Below are positions 1-8,932 of a stretch of DNA of 64,000 bases, piece by piece. Positions within the stretch are counted from its first letter, which is position 1. Every line of letters begins with the position of its first letter. A program made the translations under genes and the position numbers. Source of the stretch: Noviluteimonas gilva. Its GTDB lineage: Bacteria > Pseudomonadota > Gammaproteobacteria > Xanthomonadales > Xanthomonadaceae. The DNA is taken from contig NZ_WOXT01000003.1 of NCBI RefSeq assembly GCF_009740395.1, forward strand, positions 229,860-293,859, in the 5' to 3' direction. The notes beneath the pieces are model-generated. The model saw nothing but the letters and a program-made list of their open reading frames with translations, was not told the DNA's origin and searched no databases.

Positions 1-240
1 CCCTCCGTCGCCGATCCCTTCCATCACGATCGCTGGGATTACGTCGCCACGCAGCGCACCGGCCGCGTCGGCCCGACCGAAAAGAAGACGCTGACGTTGT
101 GGTTCGAAAACGACCAGCTCGCCAAGTGGGACGGCGAATACTTCGGTGAGCAGGACGAAGCGCTCGCCCGGGAAATGCGCGACCACTACGGCAACCTGCC
201 GATCGACAAGAAGAAGAAGCAGCAGCAGCGCAGCCGCTGA
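1..240 (+). CDS. bamE: Outer membrane protein assembly factor BamE, C-terminal part
   Basis: The window opens inside this gene; 79 residues and the TGA stop are visible. The fragment begins with a proline-serine-valine run followed by DPFHHDRWDYV, the conserved core of the SmpA/OmlA fold, and later LTLWFENDQLAKWDG, which is the typical last beta strand. BamE is an outer-membrane lipoprotein of the Bam complex that folds beta-barrel proteins; its lipobox lies outside the window. The C-terminal tail is a basic KKKKQQQRSR stretch. The gene ends three bases before the convergent rnfH stop. The start is missing only because the window is cut there, not because the gene is broken. Confidence 0.88.
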   Translation, partial: PSVADPFHHDRWDYVATQRTGRVGPTEKKTLTLWFENDQLAKWDGEYFGEQDEALAREMRDHYGNLPIDKKKKQQQRSR

Positions 241-243
241 TCG

Positions 244-513
244 TTACTTCGGGCGCGCGGCGCGTCGCCGGCGCGCGTCCTTCGGGTCCGCCACGAGCGG
301 ACGCAGCAACTCGATCCGGTCCCCGTCGCGCAACACCGCCTCCGGTGTCGTGCGCACGCCATGCAGTGCCAGACCGTCGATGCCCCGCGCCACCAGCGCT
401 TCGGGCGTGAATCCCGCCGATTCCAGCGCCTGCGCCACCGTCGCGCCGATCGGCAAGGTCAGTGGCCACGACTCGAAGGCCCGCGGCACCGCCAGCACGA
501 TCTCCACGCGCAT
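244..513 (-). CDS. rnfH: RnfH family ubiquitin-fold protein
   Basis: 89 residues starting MRVEIVLAVPRAFESWPL. The pattern of a small beta-grasp protein is clear: an N-terminal beta strand, PIGATVAQALESAG helix, then LALHGVRTTPEAVLRDGDRIELLRPL, the signature end of the RnfH/UPF0125 family, and a basic ADPKDARRRRAARPK tail. Function of the family is not established. It follows ratA, with only four bases between the ratA stop and this ATG, so the two are probably co-transcribed, as is usual in proteobacteria. I chose this ATG over an upstream in-frame one because the upstream 20 residues overlap the end of ratA and look non-coding. Confidence 0.87.
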   Translation of the reverse strand: MRVEIVLAVPRAFESWPLTLPIGATVAQALESAGFTPEALVARGIDGLALHGVRTTPEAVLRDGDRIELLRPLVADPKDARRRRAARPK

Positions 514-517
514 GCGC

Positions 518-949
518 CTACTCCGCGCCGCGGTCGGCCGCGCGCACGAAATCGTCGACCATGCGGTCGGCAAGCCCCTGGAAGCCCAGCGCGAAGGCCG
601 GCCCCAGCAACTTGTTCTTCGGTTCGAAGTCGAGCGTCAGCGTCACCTTGCACGCCGACTCGTCCAGCGCATGGAACTGCCAGCGGCCATGCAGCTTCTT
701 GAACGGCCCGTCCTTCAGGTGCATGTCGATGTGGTGCGGCGGCGAGAGCTTGTTCTCCGTGGTGAACCACGTGCGCAGCGAGCCCAGCCCCAGGTCCAGC
801 CGCGCGACCACGCGCTTGTCGTCCTGTTCGATCACCTGCGCGGCCTCGCACCAGTCGAAACGCCGCGGATAGGCCGCGATGTCGTTCACCAGCCCGAACA
901 TGCGGGCGGCGGAGTGTTCGACGAGGGCGCTGCGCTGGATCGTGGGCAT
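518..949 (-). CDS. ratA: RatA / Coq10-like START-domain protein
   Basis: 143 residues, START/polyketide-cyclase fold. [35 protein letters not shown], and the C-terminal helix [20 protein letters not shown] are classic for the YfjG/RatA family. In E. coli the protein was described as a toxin that blocks 70S assembly, while eukaryotic Coq10 homologues bind ubiquinone; which role applies here cannot be read from sequence. The gene is divergent from smpB with about 60 bases between starts and is followed by rnfH, the usual ratA-rnfH pair. Length matches the family. Confidence 0.9.
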   Translation of the reverse strand: MPTIQRSALVEHSAARMFGLVNDIAAYPRRFDWCEAAQVIEQDDKRVVARLDLGLGSLRTWFTTENKLSPPHHIDMHLKDGPFKKLHGRWQFHALDESACKVTLTLDFEPKNKLLGPAFALGFQGLADRMVDDFVRAADRGAE

Positions 950-1008
950 CGGGCCTGATGTTCGGGTTCGGGTTCGCCTGCGCGGTCCGCTTCGGCGAGA
1001 ATGGCGGG

Positions 1009-1530
1009 ATGAACAAGAAAGTGGCCAAGGATAAGGGAAAGCCGGCGTCCGGCGCGGCGAAGGCGCCCGCGCAGAAGACCATCGCCCTGAACAAGCGGGC
1101 GAAACACGAGTATCACTTCGAGCAGAAGGTCGAAGCCGGCATCGCCCTGCAGGGTTGGGAGCTCAAGGCCATCCGCGCCGGGCGCTCCAACATCGGCGAG
1201 GCCTACGCGATCGTGAAGGACGGCGAGCTGTACCTGTTCGGCGCGCAGATCACGCCGTTGATCTCGGCGTCCTCGCATGTCATCGCCGACGCCCACCGCA
1301 CGCGCAAGTTGCTCCTGCATCGCCGCGAGATCGACGAGCTCATCGGACGCGTGCAACGCGACGGTTACACGCTGATTCCAACGGCGATCTACTGGAAGGG
1401 CAACAAGGTCAAGGCCGAACTCGCCCTGGCGCGCGGCAAGCAGACGCACGACAAGCGCGAAGCCAGCAAGGAACGCGACTGGAACCGCGAGAAGCAGCGG
1501 CTGTTGCGCCGGCACAACAAGAACGCGTGA
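1009..1530 (+). CDS. smpB: SsrA-binding protein SmpB
   Basis: 173 residues. SmpB binds tmRNA and delivers it to stalled ribosomes for trans-translation. Visible hallmarks: [31 protein letters not shown] broken here only by motif choice, [27 protein letters not shown], and the basic C-terminal tail [20 protein letters not shown] that enters the mRNA channel. The N-terminus carries a lysine/alanine-rich extension of about 25 residues. I chose ATG at 1009; an upstream GTG/ATG at 958 would overlap the divergent promoter region. Its RNA partner ssrA lies about 2 kb downstream, separated by a histidine kinase gene on the other strand. Confidence 0.95.
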   Translation: MNKKVAKDKGKPASGAAKAPAQKTIALNKRAKHEYHFEQKVEAGIALQGWELKAIRAGRSNIGEAYAIVKDGELYLFGAQITPLISASSHVIADAHRTRKLLLHRREIDELIGRVQRDGYTLIPTAIYWKGNKVKAELALARGKQTHDKREASKERDWNREKQRLLRRHNKNA

Positions 1531-1548
1531 TCCCGACGTCGGCAGGGG

Positions 1549-3378
1549 TTACGTCGGCAGTCTCAGCGTAAAGGCGAACACCGCGCCCTTCCCTGCCTCG
1601 CCCGTCGCGGTGATCGTGCCGCCGTGGCGCTCGACGATGCGCTTGACCGTCGCAAGCCCGATGCCTTCGCCGGCGAATTGCGCGTCGTCGTGCAGGCGCT
1701 GGAACGGGCGGAAGAGTTTGTCGACATAGGCCTGGTCGAAGCCGATGCCGTTGTCCTGCACGTAGAAGGTTTCGCCATCGTCGTGTTGGCCGAAGGCGAT
1801 GAACGCCTGCTCGCGATCGCGCGTGAACTTCCACGCATTGCCGAGCAGGTTCAGCAGCAGGCTGCGCACCATCGCGGGGTCCGCGGTGGCGACCAGTGTC
1901 GGCGCGATGTCGACGGTGACGGGGCGATGCGGTTCGGCGGTGCGCAGGTCGGCGATGATTTCGCCGGCCATGCGCGAAAGATCCAGGCGCTCGGGAACGA
2001 GATCGCCGCGCGCCACGCGCGAGAGTTTCAGCAGCCCTTCGATCAACTCGCTCATGCGAGCGGCCGCGTTGCGCACGCGTTCCAGATACCCGCGACCCGT
2101 GTCGTCGAGCACGGGTGCATAGCGATCGTCGAGCACGCGGCTGAAGCCTTCGATCGCACGCAAGGGCGCGCGCAGGTCGTGCGACACCGAGTACGCGAAG
2201 GTTTCCAGTTCGCGATTGGCCTCGCTCAATTCGCGCGTGCGTGTTTCCACGCGCGCTTCCAGGCTGCGGTTCAACGCGACCACGCGCGCCTCGCTGCGTC
2301 GCGCGGCCAGGCTCATGCGCGCGGCCAGGCGTTGCGCGCGCAGTTCGGTATGCGCAAGCGACCACACGATGCCGAACAACAACAGCGACGACAGCAGCCC
2401 GACGATCAGGGCCGTGCGCAGCGGCGCCAAACCGGGCACGGCGTCATCGAGCGGCCCGGAGGCGAAGTCGAAACGCCATTGCCGCCCGTACGCGCGCACC
2501 GTGGTCGTTTCGTGGAAGGCCGCCGCATCGCCTTCGCGATAGTTGGGATCGCCATAGACCAACTCGCGGCCGCCTTCGGTGACGTCGAACAGGCGGAAGG
2601 TCACCGAGCGCTTGATCGGCGCGAGCGCCACTTCGACGAAGCGCTTGGCGCGAATGGGCGCGTACACCCAACCGGTGATCGCGCTTTCGCGCTGCACGAC
2701 GGTCGAAGGCGCGATGCCACCGGGAAACACCGGCACGTACAACAGGAACCCGCCGGCCTTCGGATCCAGGTCCTGCACCAGCTTCACGCGCGAACTCATG
2801 CGCGGCATCGCTTCGTGCATCGCGGCCACCATCGCGGCGCGGCGCGCGGGTTCGGAATACATGTCGAAGCCGACCGCGCTGAGGTTTTCCGCCGTGCGCG
2901 GTTCCAGATACAGGATGGGGCCGTAGCGTTCGCGTTCGCCGCGCGGCCAGATCGTGAGCAGGCCGCGGCCGGCATCGCGCGTGTCGATCTGCAACTGCTG
3001 CATGCCGTAGCGGCTGACGTACGCCGCATAGCCCAGGCCCGTCATCGCCGGGAAGCGTTGCGCCAGGCTCAGGCCATCGACATACGCCTGCCATTCGCTC
3101 GGACTGGGCCGCGCGACGCTGGCGAACAAGGCCGCGCCCCCGCGGATCGTGAGCTCGTAATTGACGAGGCGTTGCTGCAACAGCTCGACGATTTCTTCCG
3201 TCGACGCGTGGAATTCGGCCTGCGCGCTGCGCAGCTCGTTCTCACGCGCCGCATGCCAGGCCGTGACGACCAGGGCCACGGTGGCGATCAGCACGAGCAC
3301 CGCGAGCACGAAACCGGCGAAGCCCGGCGTCGCACGCAGAGTGTCGGGCGCGGCGGGGGGACGCGTCGCGGACGGCAT
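1549..3378 (-). CDS. CHASE-domain sensor histidine kinase
   Basis: 609 residues, membrane-bound. Order: transmembrane segment at about residues 21-41, periplasmic CHASE domain about 80-300 (FPAMTGLGYAAYVSR, YGPILYLEP, GFDMYSEPARRAAM are typical), second transmembrane segment about 322-343, a coiled-coil linker (RSLEARVETRTRELSEANREL), HisKA with phospho-acceptor His400 in SVSHDLRAPLRAIEGF, and a HATPase domain with LLNLLGNAWKFT, DNGIGFD and GEGIGLATVKRI. The ligand of CHASE domains is a small extracellular molecule, unknown here. No response regulator is adjacent, so it is an orphan kinase. It sits between smpB and ssrA, reading toward smpB and ending 18 bases from it. Confidence 0.9.
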   Translation of the reverse strand: MPSATRPPAAPDTLRATPGFAGFVLAVLVLIATVALVVTAWHAARENELRSAQAEFHASTEEIVELLQQRLVNYELTIRGGAALFASVARPSPSEWQAYVDGLSLAQRFPAMTGLGYAAYVSRYGMQQLQIDTRDAGRGLLTIWPRGERERYGPILYLEPRTAENLSAVGFDMYSEPARRAAMVAAMHEAMPRMSSRVKLVQDLDPKAGGFLLYVPVFPGGIAPSTVVQRESAITGWVYAPIRAKRFVEVALAPIKRSVTFRLFDVTEGGRELVYGDPNYREGDAAAFHETTTVRAYGRQWRFDFASGPLDDAVPGLAPLRTALIVGLLSSLLLFGIVWSLAHTELRAQRLAARMSLAARRSEARVVALNRSLEARVETRTRELSEANRELETFAYSVSHDLRAPLRAIEGFSRVLDDRYAPVLDDTGRGYLERVRNAAARMSELIEGLLKLSRVARGDLVPERLDLSRMAGEIIADLRTAEPHRPVTVDIAPTLVATADPAMVRSLLLNLLGNAWKFTRDREQAFIAFGQHDDGETFYVQDNGIGFDQAYVDKLFRPFQRLHDDAQFAGEGIGLATVKRIVERHGGTITATGEAGKGAVFAFTLRLPT

Positions 3379-3430
3379 GGCCGAAGCATAAGCGGCAATG
3401 AACCCGTGGCGCGCCGACGGCCTTCACGCC

Positions 3431-3458
3431 TTGCCCTACACGGTATCGCCCCTATACT
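3431..3458 (+). promoter_or_regulatory. Probable sigma-70 promoter of ssrA
   Basis: TTGCCC (3431-3436) and TATACT (3453-3458) with a 16-base spacer lie 28 bases before the mature tmRNA 5' end. The -10 box differs from consensus at one position. The short leader up to 3487 would be trimmed by RNase P. The call rests on box match and position only. Confidence 0.55.
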
Positions 3459-3486
3459 GCCCGGGTCAGCGTGTTTGATGTCTCCC

Positions 3487-3840
3487 GGGGGTGCACTGGC
3501 TTCGACGGGGGTCGCGAAATCGCTTGGCGCATGCCGAGGGGGTAGCTTTCCTCGTTAATCCAGCTGCAAAAACCTAGACGCGAACGACGACGTCTACGCT
3601 CTGGCCGCTTAAGGCCTAGCCCCGAACCCACTTGTGCCTGTGCTCGTGGATGTAGGGTCATCATCACAGGATCGGTTGGAGTGGCGACCCGTCAGCTTCG
3701 ACTTAACCTAAAGCGGGTGTGTCCTGCGGTGTGCCTCGCACGTCGTGTTGCCGCAGGCCGAGAACGAACGGCGAGCTAAGCATGTAGTGCCGGGGATGGA
3801 GTGCCTTCGGACGGGGGTTCAATTCCCCCCACCTCCACCA
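3487..3840 (+). ncRNA. ssrA: Transfer-messenger RNA (tmRNA, ssrA)
   Basis: 354 nucleotides. The 5' end GGGGGTG pairs with CACCTCC before the 3' ACCA, forming the seven-pair tRNA-like acceptor stem with one G-U pair. The conserved 5' block GGCTTCGACGGGGGTCGCG and the T-arm block GGGGGTTCAATTCCCCCCACC are present. The tag reading frame begins at GCG 3580 and reads ANDDVYALAA followed by TAA at 3610-3612; with the alanine charged on the tmRNA the added tag is AANDDVYALAA, close to the E. coli tag AANDENYALAA. Works with SmpB at 1009-1530 to free stalled ribosomes and mark peptides for proteolysis. CCA is encoded. Confidence 0.97.
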
Positions 3841-3848
3841 GTTGAAGC

Positions 3849-3879
3849 AAAGGCCCGCCAAGTGCGGGCCTTTTCTTTT
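3849..3879 (+). terminator. Rho-independent terminator of ssrA
   Basis: Stem AAAGGCCCGC (3849-3858) and GCGGGCCTTT (3864-3873), five-base loop CAAGT, followed by TCTTTT. It lies nine bases after the tmRNA 3' end. Confidence 0.9.
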
Positions 3880-3963
3880 GCTGCGGTCGCTGACGCAACC
3901 ATGCGATGTCGCATGGTAGTCATTCCGGTGGACAATCGGCCTTTCCTTCCCCCGGACCCACGC

Positions 3964-4479
3964 ATGTCGCGCCCCGCTTCACTCGATTACCAGCAGTTGC
4001 TCGAATGTGCCCGCGGCGAGATGTTCGGCCCGGGCAACGCACGCCTTCCCGCGCCTCCGATGCTGATGTTCGACCGCATCACGCGCATCACCGAGGACGG
4101 TGGTGGCTTCGGCAAGGGCCAACTGGTCGCCGAACTCGACATTCGCCCCGACCTCTGGTTCTTCGCCTGCCATTTCGAAGGCGACCCGGTGATGCCCGGG
4201 TGCCTGGGCCTGGATGCGATGTGGCAGCTCGCGGGCTTCTTCCTGCCCTGGCTGGGCGAGCCCGGCCGTGGCCGTGCGCTGGGCGTGGGCGAAGTGAAGT
4301 TCACCGGGCAGGTGCTGCCGGAAGCGAAGCTCGTCCGTTACGAAATCGACGTCAAGCGCGTGATGCGCGGCAAACTGCGCATGGTCATCGCCGACGGCCG
4401 CACCTACGTCGACGATCGCCTGATCTACGAAGCGCAAGGCCTGCGCGTTGGCTTGTTCCAATCGACGGAGGGCTTCTGA
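3964..4479 (+). CDS. fabA: 3-hydroxydecanoyl-ACP dehydratase/isomerase FabA
   Basis: 171 residues, the usual FabA length. Dehydrates 3-hydroxyacyl-ACP and isomerises trans-2- to cis-3-decenoyl-ACP, the branch point for unsaturated fatty acids. The hot-dog fold motif [20 protein letters not shown] contains the catalytic His (in CHFEGD) and Asp (in LGLDAM). [11 protein letters not shown] and [13 protein letters not shown] are also family blocks. ATG at 3964 is preferred: the open frame extends upstream into ssrA but that part is plainly tmRNA sequence. The stop overlaps the fabB start, so the pair is translationally coupled. Confidence 0.97.
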   Translation: MSRPASLDYQQLLECARGEMFGPGNARLPAPPMLMFDRITRITEDGGGFGKGQLVAELDIRPDLWFFACHFEGDPVMPGCLGLDAMWQLAGFFLPWLGEPGRGRALGVGEVKFTGQVLPEAKLVRYEIDVKRVMRGKLRMVIADGRTYVDDRLIYEAQGLRVGLFQSTEGF

Positions 4480-5702
4480 TGCGTCGCGTCGTCGTAACGG
4501 GCATGGGCATCGTGTCGCCGCTCGGCAACGATGCCGCCACGGTGTCGGCCTCCCTGCGTGCAGGCCGCAGCGGCCTGCGCGCGGCACCCGAACAGGCGAG
4601 CCATGGGCTGCGCAGCCAGGTGGCCGGCGTTTGCGAGATCGATTTCGATGCGTTGATCGACCGCAAGCTCAAACGCTTCATGGGCGACGCGGCGGCGTAT
4701 GCCTACGTGTCGATGAAGCAGGCGATCGCCGATGCCGGCTTGGACGAGGACATGGTGCACGACCTGCGCACCGGCCTGATCGCCGGTTCCGGCGGCGGTT
4801 CGCCGCATTGGCAGACCGAAACCAGCGACCTGCTGCGCGAAAAGGGCGTGCGTCGCATCGGCCCGTACATGGTGCCGCGCACGATGTGCTCGACGGTGTC
4901 GGCGAATCTCGCCACGGCCTTCGGCATCCGCGGCGTGAGCTATTCGCTGTCCGCCGCGTGCGCAACGTCGGCGCACTGCATTGGCGCCGCGGCCGACCTG
5001 ATCCGTCACGGCGCGCAGGACATCGTGTTCGCCGGCGGCGGCGAGGAACTGCACTGGGCGATGACCTCGCAGTTCGATGCGATGGGCGCGCTGTCGACCA
5101 AGTACAACGACACGCCCGAGCGCGCCTCGCGGCCGTACGACATCGATCGCGACGGCTTCGTCATCGGTTCGGGTGGCGGCATGCTGGTGCTGGAAGATTA
5201 CGAACACGCGGTGAAGCGCGGCGCCCGCATCCACGCCGAACTCGTGGGTTACGGCGTCACCTCCGACGGCGCCGACATGGTCGCGCCGAGCGGCGAAGGC
5301 GCGGCGCGCTGCATGAAGCAATCGCTGGCGGGCCTGGACGGGCAAGGCGTCGGTCCGGTCGACTACCTCAACACGCATGGCACCTCGACGCCCGCGGGCG
5401 ACATCGTCGAACTCGAAGCGGTGCGTGCCGCATTCGGCAACGCGCCGATCCCGCCGCTGTCCTCGACCAAGGCCCTGACGGGCCACTCGCTCGGCGCGGC
5501 CAGCGTCCACGAGGCGATCTACAGCCTGTTGATGCTGGAGGGCGGATTCATGGCCGCCTCGTCGAACATCGAGACGCTCGATCCGCGCGCGGAAAGCTTC
5601 CCCGTGCTGCGCGAAATGCGCGAGGCGAAGCTGCGATGCGTCATGTCGAACAGCTTCGGCTTCGGCGGGACGAACGCGACCCTGGTGTTCCGCGCGGTCT
5701 GA
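4479..5702 (+). CDS. fabB: 3-oxoacyl-ACP synthase I FabB
   Basis: 407 residues. Elongates cis-3-decenoyl-ACP and longer chains in unsaturated fatty acid synthesis. The catalytic triad is visible: Cys in [13 protein letters not shown], His in [11 protein letters not shown] and His in [12 protein letters not shown]. The N-terminal [15 protein letters not shown] and the C-terminal [15 protein letters not shown] are standard for condensing enzymes. The ATG at 4479 shares its A with the TGA of fabA (4-base ATGA overlap), the common fabAB arrangement. Confidence 0.97.
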   Translation: MRRVVVTGMGIVSPLGNDAATVSASLRAGRSGLRAAPEQASHGLRSQVAGVCEIDFDALIDRKLKRFMGDAAAYAYVSMKQAIADAGLDEDMVHDLRTGLIAGSGGGSPHWQTETSDLLREKGVRRIGPYMVPRTMCSTVSANLATAFGIRGVSYSLSAACATSAHCIGAAADLIRHGAQDIVFAGGGEELHWAMTSQFDAMGALSTKYNDTPERASRPYDIDRDGFVIGSGGGMLVLEDYEHAVKRGARIHAELVGYGVTSDGADMVAPSGEGAARCMKQSLAGLDGQGVGPVDYLNTHGTSTPAGDIVELEAVRAAFGNAPIPPLSSTKALTGHSLGAASVHEAIYSLLMLEGGFMAASSNIETLDPRAESFPVLREMREAKLRCVMSNSFGFGGTNATLVFRAV

Positions 5703-5745
5703 TCGCGTCGATCCGGACTTCGACTTCCCGGTGCGCACATTCGCG

Positions 5746-6312
5746 ATGAACGGTTCGAACCGCACCGAGAAGGACAAGATGCTCGCCGGCGAGATGTATC
5801 TCGCCAACGATCCGCAACTCGTTGCCGAGCGGTTGCTCGCGCGCGCGCGTTGCCAGGCCCTCAACACCCTGCCCGCGTCGGCGTCCGACGACGCGCGGCG
5901 CGCGGCGACCGATGCGATCTTCGGCGCGCCGGGTAACACGTACGTCACGGCGCCGTTCTTCTGCGACTACGGCACCAACATCACGCTCGGCGCGAACGTC
6001 TACTTCAACTTCAACTGCGTGGTGCTCGATGTCGCGCCCGTCACCATCGGCGACAACGTCATGTTCGGTCCCGCGGTGCAGGTCTACACGGCCACGCACC
6101 CGCTGGATGCGGTGGAGCGACGCAGCGGCCGCGAGTTCGCCAAACCCATCGCGATCGGCGACGACGTCTGGATCGGCGGCGGCGCGATCCTTTGTCCGGG
6201 CGTGACGATCGGACCGCGCTCGGTCATCGGCGCCGGCAGCGTGGTGACGCGCGATCTGCCGGCCGACGTGTTCGCGGCCGGAAATCCGTGCCGGGTGATC
6301 CGATCGCTTTAG
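5746..6312 (+). CDS. Maltose/galactoside O-acetyltransferase family protein
   Basis: 188 residues from ATG 5746 (a GTG at 5731 in the same frame is an alternative). N-terminal Maa helix NRTEKDKMLAGEMYLANDPQL, then left-handed beta-helix hexapeptide repeats (ITLGANVYFNFNCVVLD, VTIGDNVMFGPAVQ, IAIGDDVWIGGGA, VTIGPRSVIGAGSVV). The active-site His lies in YTATHPLDAVERRSG. Such enzymes move acetyl from acetyl-CoA to a sugar hydroxyl; the real substrate is unknown. It ends nine bases before the convergent GH47 stop. It sits next to the mannoside locus but on the opposite strand, so a link is only possible, not shown. Confidence 0.88.
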   Translation: MNGSNRTEKDKMLAGEMYLANDPQLVAERLLARARCQALNTLPASASDDARRAATDAIFGAPGNTYVTAPFFCDYGTNITLGANVYFNFNCVVLDVAPVTIGDNVMFGPAVQVYTATHPLDAVERRSGREFAKPIAIGDDVWIGGGAILCPGVTIGPRSVIGAGSVVTRDLPADVFAAGNPCRVIRSL

Positions 6313-6321
6313 CGCAGTCGA

Positions 6322-7713
6322 CTACGGTGTCGGCACAACGCGCCGCAACGGATGCGCCTCGGTGTTGAGCACCACCTTTTCCAGGTCGATCGTCTCGGGC
6401 GGCGCGAACAACAGGTAGAAGTACTTGAAGGTTTCGGCCAGCACGAAGCTCTCCATGTCGTCGGCCTGCTTCATCGTCGTCACGTCTTCGATGGCCGCGT
6501 ATCCCGCTTCGGTGCGGCAGTGGCGGACGAAGTCTTCGAACAGTTTCTTGCCCATCACGCGGTACTGCGGATCGCCGGTGAGGCGGTACAGATACCAGGT
6601 GGATTCGACGATTTCCGGCCGCAAGGGATAGCCGGCCGACGTGATCTCGCGCTTGCGGTAGTCGTAGGCCTCGGGTTCGATGCCGTGCAGGTTCCACATA
6701 GCGAACGACGAATCTTGCAGGCGTCGTGCGCGATCGATATCGCCCGAATACGCGAGCAGGCCGGGATAGAACGCGTCGAGCGCGCCGTATTCGTGGCCCG
6801 TGCGCTTGCCGGTGTGCATGTCCACCTGACCGAACCAGAGCGCGCCGTCGACCTCCTCGGCGTTATAGCGATTGGCGGCGGCGACGCTCGGCGTCCACAT
6901 CGCCAGGCATTCCTTGTCGTCGAACAGCTTCCAGCACTTCCACAGATACTCGTAGTACGAATCGATGCGCGCACCGATGTGGCTGCTGGTGTTCGTCCAT
7001 TTGCCGGTGACGACATCGAAGCGCTCGCCGACCAGGTCGAGTTTCGAGCGGCGCTTGTAGGTTTCGACCAGGGCGCGCTTGGCCTTCTCGTAGAACACCG
7101 GGTTGCCGGTGAGTTTGCTCAGCGTGCCGTACTCGAGCAGCAGCGTGCCGGCTTCGGCCGGATTGCTTTCGACGCCCTGCCCTTTGCCGGTGCGCAGGTT
7201 GACGTTCACGTACGGCAGGCCCGTCGGTGTGTCGAAGGCCGGCAGCAAGCGCGTGCCGAGATCTTCGGCCTGCTTGAGCAGGCGCTCGTCGCCGGTGAGC
7301 TGATAAGCGGAGAGCAAGCCGCCGAGCAGGCGGATTACGACTTCGAAATGCTTGACGTCCAGGTCCTTGTCGAACGAGAGCTGCGTGGCGATCAACTCGC
7401 GCGCGCCCTTCGCTTCCTCGTCCAGGCCCATGAGCACCATCGTGTCGAGCGCATCGACCGGCGTCATCAACAGCGACTGCGCATACCAGTCCTGCGACGC
7501 CTTGCTCAGCGGCTTGAGGGCGTCGTGTCCCCACGCATGCGTTTTGTAACCGCCCCATGCGTGCAGGAATTCGGTCTTGACCTGCGCGGCCAGGCGCGCG
7601 GCTTCGGCATCGTCGACGGTCTGCGCGACGGCGGGCGCGGCAGGCTTCTCCGCGGCGATGCCGAGCATCGGGACCAACAGAAACGACAACAACAACGTAC
7701 GCGATTTGAACAT
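6322..7713 (-). CDS. GH47 family alpha-1,2-mannosidase, secreted
   Basis: 463 residues with signal peptide MFKSRTLLLSFLLVPMLGIA cleaved near residue 21. GH47 inverting, calcium-dependent alpha-1,2-mannosidases trim high-mannose glycans. Family marks: LLMTPVDALDTMVLMGL, HIGARIDSYYEYLWK, GHEYGALDAFYPGLLA, the conserved YPLRPEIVESTWYLYRLTG block, and the C-terminal calcium-site threonine in LNTEAHPLRR. GH47 is mainly eukaryotic and is much rarer in bacteria. It is the last gene of the leftward operon, ten bases after the AGE isomerase stop. Length (about 440 mature residues) fits a single catalytic (alpha/alpha)7 barrel with no extra modules. Confidence 0.9.
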   Translation of the reverse strand: MFKSRTLLLSFLLVPMLGIAAEKPAAPAVAQTVDDAEAARLAAQVKTEFLHAWGGYKTHAWGHDALKPLSKASQDWYAQSLLMTPVDALDTMVLMGLDEEAKGARELIATQLSFDKDLDVKHFEVVIRLLGGLLSAYQLTGDERLLKQAEDLGTRLLPAFDTPTGLPYVNVNLRTGKGQGVESNPAEAGTLLLEYGTLSKLTGNPVFYEKAKRALVETYKRRSKLDLVGERFDVVTGKWTNTSSHIGARIDSYYEYLWKCWKLFDDKECLAMWTPSVAAANRYNAEEVDGALWFGQVDMHTGKRTGHEYGALDAFYPGLLAYSGDIDRARRLQDSSFAMWNLHGIEPEAYDYRKREITSAGYPLRPEIVESTWYLYRLTGDPQYRVMGKKLFEDFVRHCRTEAGYAAIEDVTTMKQADDMESFVLAETFKYFYLLFAPPETIDLEKVVLNTEAHPLRRVVPTP

Positions 7714-7723
7714 GTGGGTCGCC

Positions 7724-8932
7724 TCAGGTCGGACGATGGCGCAACAGGTGCAGCACGTCGTGGCATGCACCCATGGTGTGGTAATCGGTCTTGCCGGCGG
7801 GGCTCTTCTCGTCGCTGTACTTGCGGTTGCGGCGATCCAGGATGCGATACCACGCACCGCGTTCGTGGTCGACGAAGTGCTGCCATGCGTACGCCCACAA
7901 ACGGTCGTACCAATCCCAGGCGCCCAGTCGTGCGGCTGCCGCGATGGATTCGGCCTGCACCCAGAAATACTTGTCGTCGTCGCAGACGCTGCCATCCGGT
8001 GCGAATCCGTAGCACAGGCCGCCGAATTCCGGATCCCACGCACGCAGCATCGCGGTGTCGAACAGATGCCGCGCCGTGGGAAGCGGCCACGCGGCGGGCG
8101 TGCCGCGCGCGCGCAAGTGTCCATCGAGGATGACCAGCAGCTTCGCCCACTCGGTCTGATGACCGGGTTGGAAGCCCCACGGACGGAACAGGTGTTTGGG
8201 ATCGTCGCGGTGGTATTCCCAATCCACGTTCCAGTCGCGGTCGTAGTGCTCCCACACCAGGCCGTCGGCTTTTGCGGCCTGGCGTCGCGTCATGTGATCG
8301 GCGAGCGTGGCCGCGCGATCGAGATAGCGCGCCTCGCCGCTCGCCTCGTACGCGGCCAGCATCGCTTCGCACATGTGCATGTTGGCGTTCTGGCCGCGGT
8401 AGTCGCTGAAATGCCACTCGGCATCGGCTTCGTCGCGATACAAGCCGGCATCGGCTTCCCAGAAGCGCGATTCGAGCAGCGCCCAGGTTTCGTCCATCCA
8501 GCCGGCGGCTTGCGCGATGCCCGCCTTGCGCGCGGTCGAATAAGCCAACAGCACGAACGCGACGCCGTAGCAGTGGTTGGTTGCATCTTCGACTCGGCCG
8601 TCGCGCAGCGTCCACGCATAACCACCCGTGGACGGATTGCGATGCACATCGCGCAAGTACGCCAGGCCGTGCCGGACGGCATCGAGATACTGCGCTCGCA
8701 ACGCCGTGACTTCGCCGAACTCCATTGCAGCCATCGCGTAGTTGAAAACAAATCGCGTGCTGCTGACCAGGTGCCGATGGCTGCGGTCGTACACCGTGCC
8801 ATCGTCCTTGAAGTAATGGAAAAACCCGCCCGCCGGATCGATGCAGCGTGGGTGGTAGAACGCCATCGTGCGCGCGATGTGCGCGCGCAGGAATTCGGGC
8901 GAACGGAAATCGGGTTGGTCAGGCGTCGTCAT
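7724..8932 (-). CDS. AGE family epimerase/isomerase (likely mannose isomerase)
   Basis: 402 residues, (alpha/alpha)6 barrel of the N-acylglucosamine 2-epimerase superfamily. Recognisable blocks: PAGGFFHYFKDDGTVYD, RHLVSSTRFVFNYAMAA, NHCYGVAFVLLAYS, WGFQPGHQTEWAKLLVIL, and the C-terminal MGACHDVLHLL. The family includes D-mannose isomerase and cellobiose epimerase; the absence of a disaccharide context and the neighbouring mannosidases and fructokinase-like enzyme favour conversion of mannose to fructose (inference). ATG 8932 is preferred over 8944; it overlaps the sugar-kinase stop by 14 bases, indicating translational coupling. No signal peptide, so cytoplasmic. Confidence 0.88.
   Translation of the reverse strand: MTTPDQPDFRSPEFLRAHIARTMAFYHPRCIDPAGGFFHYFKDDGTVYDRSHRHLVSSTRFVFNYAMAAMEFGEVTALRAQYLDAVRHGLAYLRDVHRNPSTGGYAWTLRDGRVEDATNHCYGVAFVLLAYSTARKAGIAQAAGWMDETWALLESRFWEADAGLYRDEADAEWHFSDYRGQNANMHMCEAMLAAYEASGEARYLDRAATLADHMTRRQAAKADGLVWEHYDRDWNVDWEYHRDDPKHLFRPWGFQPGHQTEWAKLLVILDGHLRARGTPAAWPLPTARHLFDTAMLRAWDPEFGGLCYGFAPDGSVCDDDKYFWVQAESIAAAARLGAWDWYDRLWAYAWQHFVDHERGAWYRILDRRNRKYSDEKSPAGKTDYHTMGACHDVLHLLRHRPT

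Noticed and set aside
1624..3558. A 644-codon rightward open frame opposite the CHASE kinase
   Set aside because: It is a shadow in GC-rich sequence: Arg/Ala/His-rich, no domains, while the leftward kinase has all its motifs.
3487..3963. Genomic island integrated at the ssrA 3' end
   Set aside because: tmRNA ends are common integration sites, but a terminator and fabA follow at once and there is no integrase or repeated ssrA end.
3745..3963. N-terminal extension of FabA
   Set aside because: The frame is open but runs through the tmRNA; FabA homology starts at 3964.
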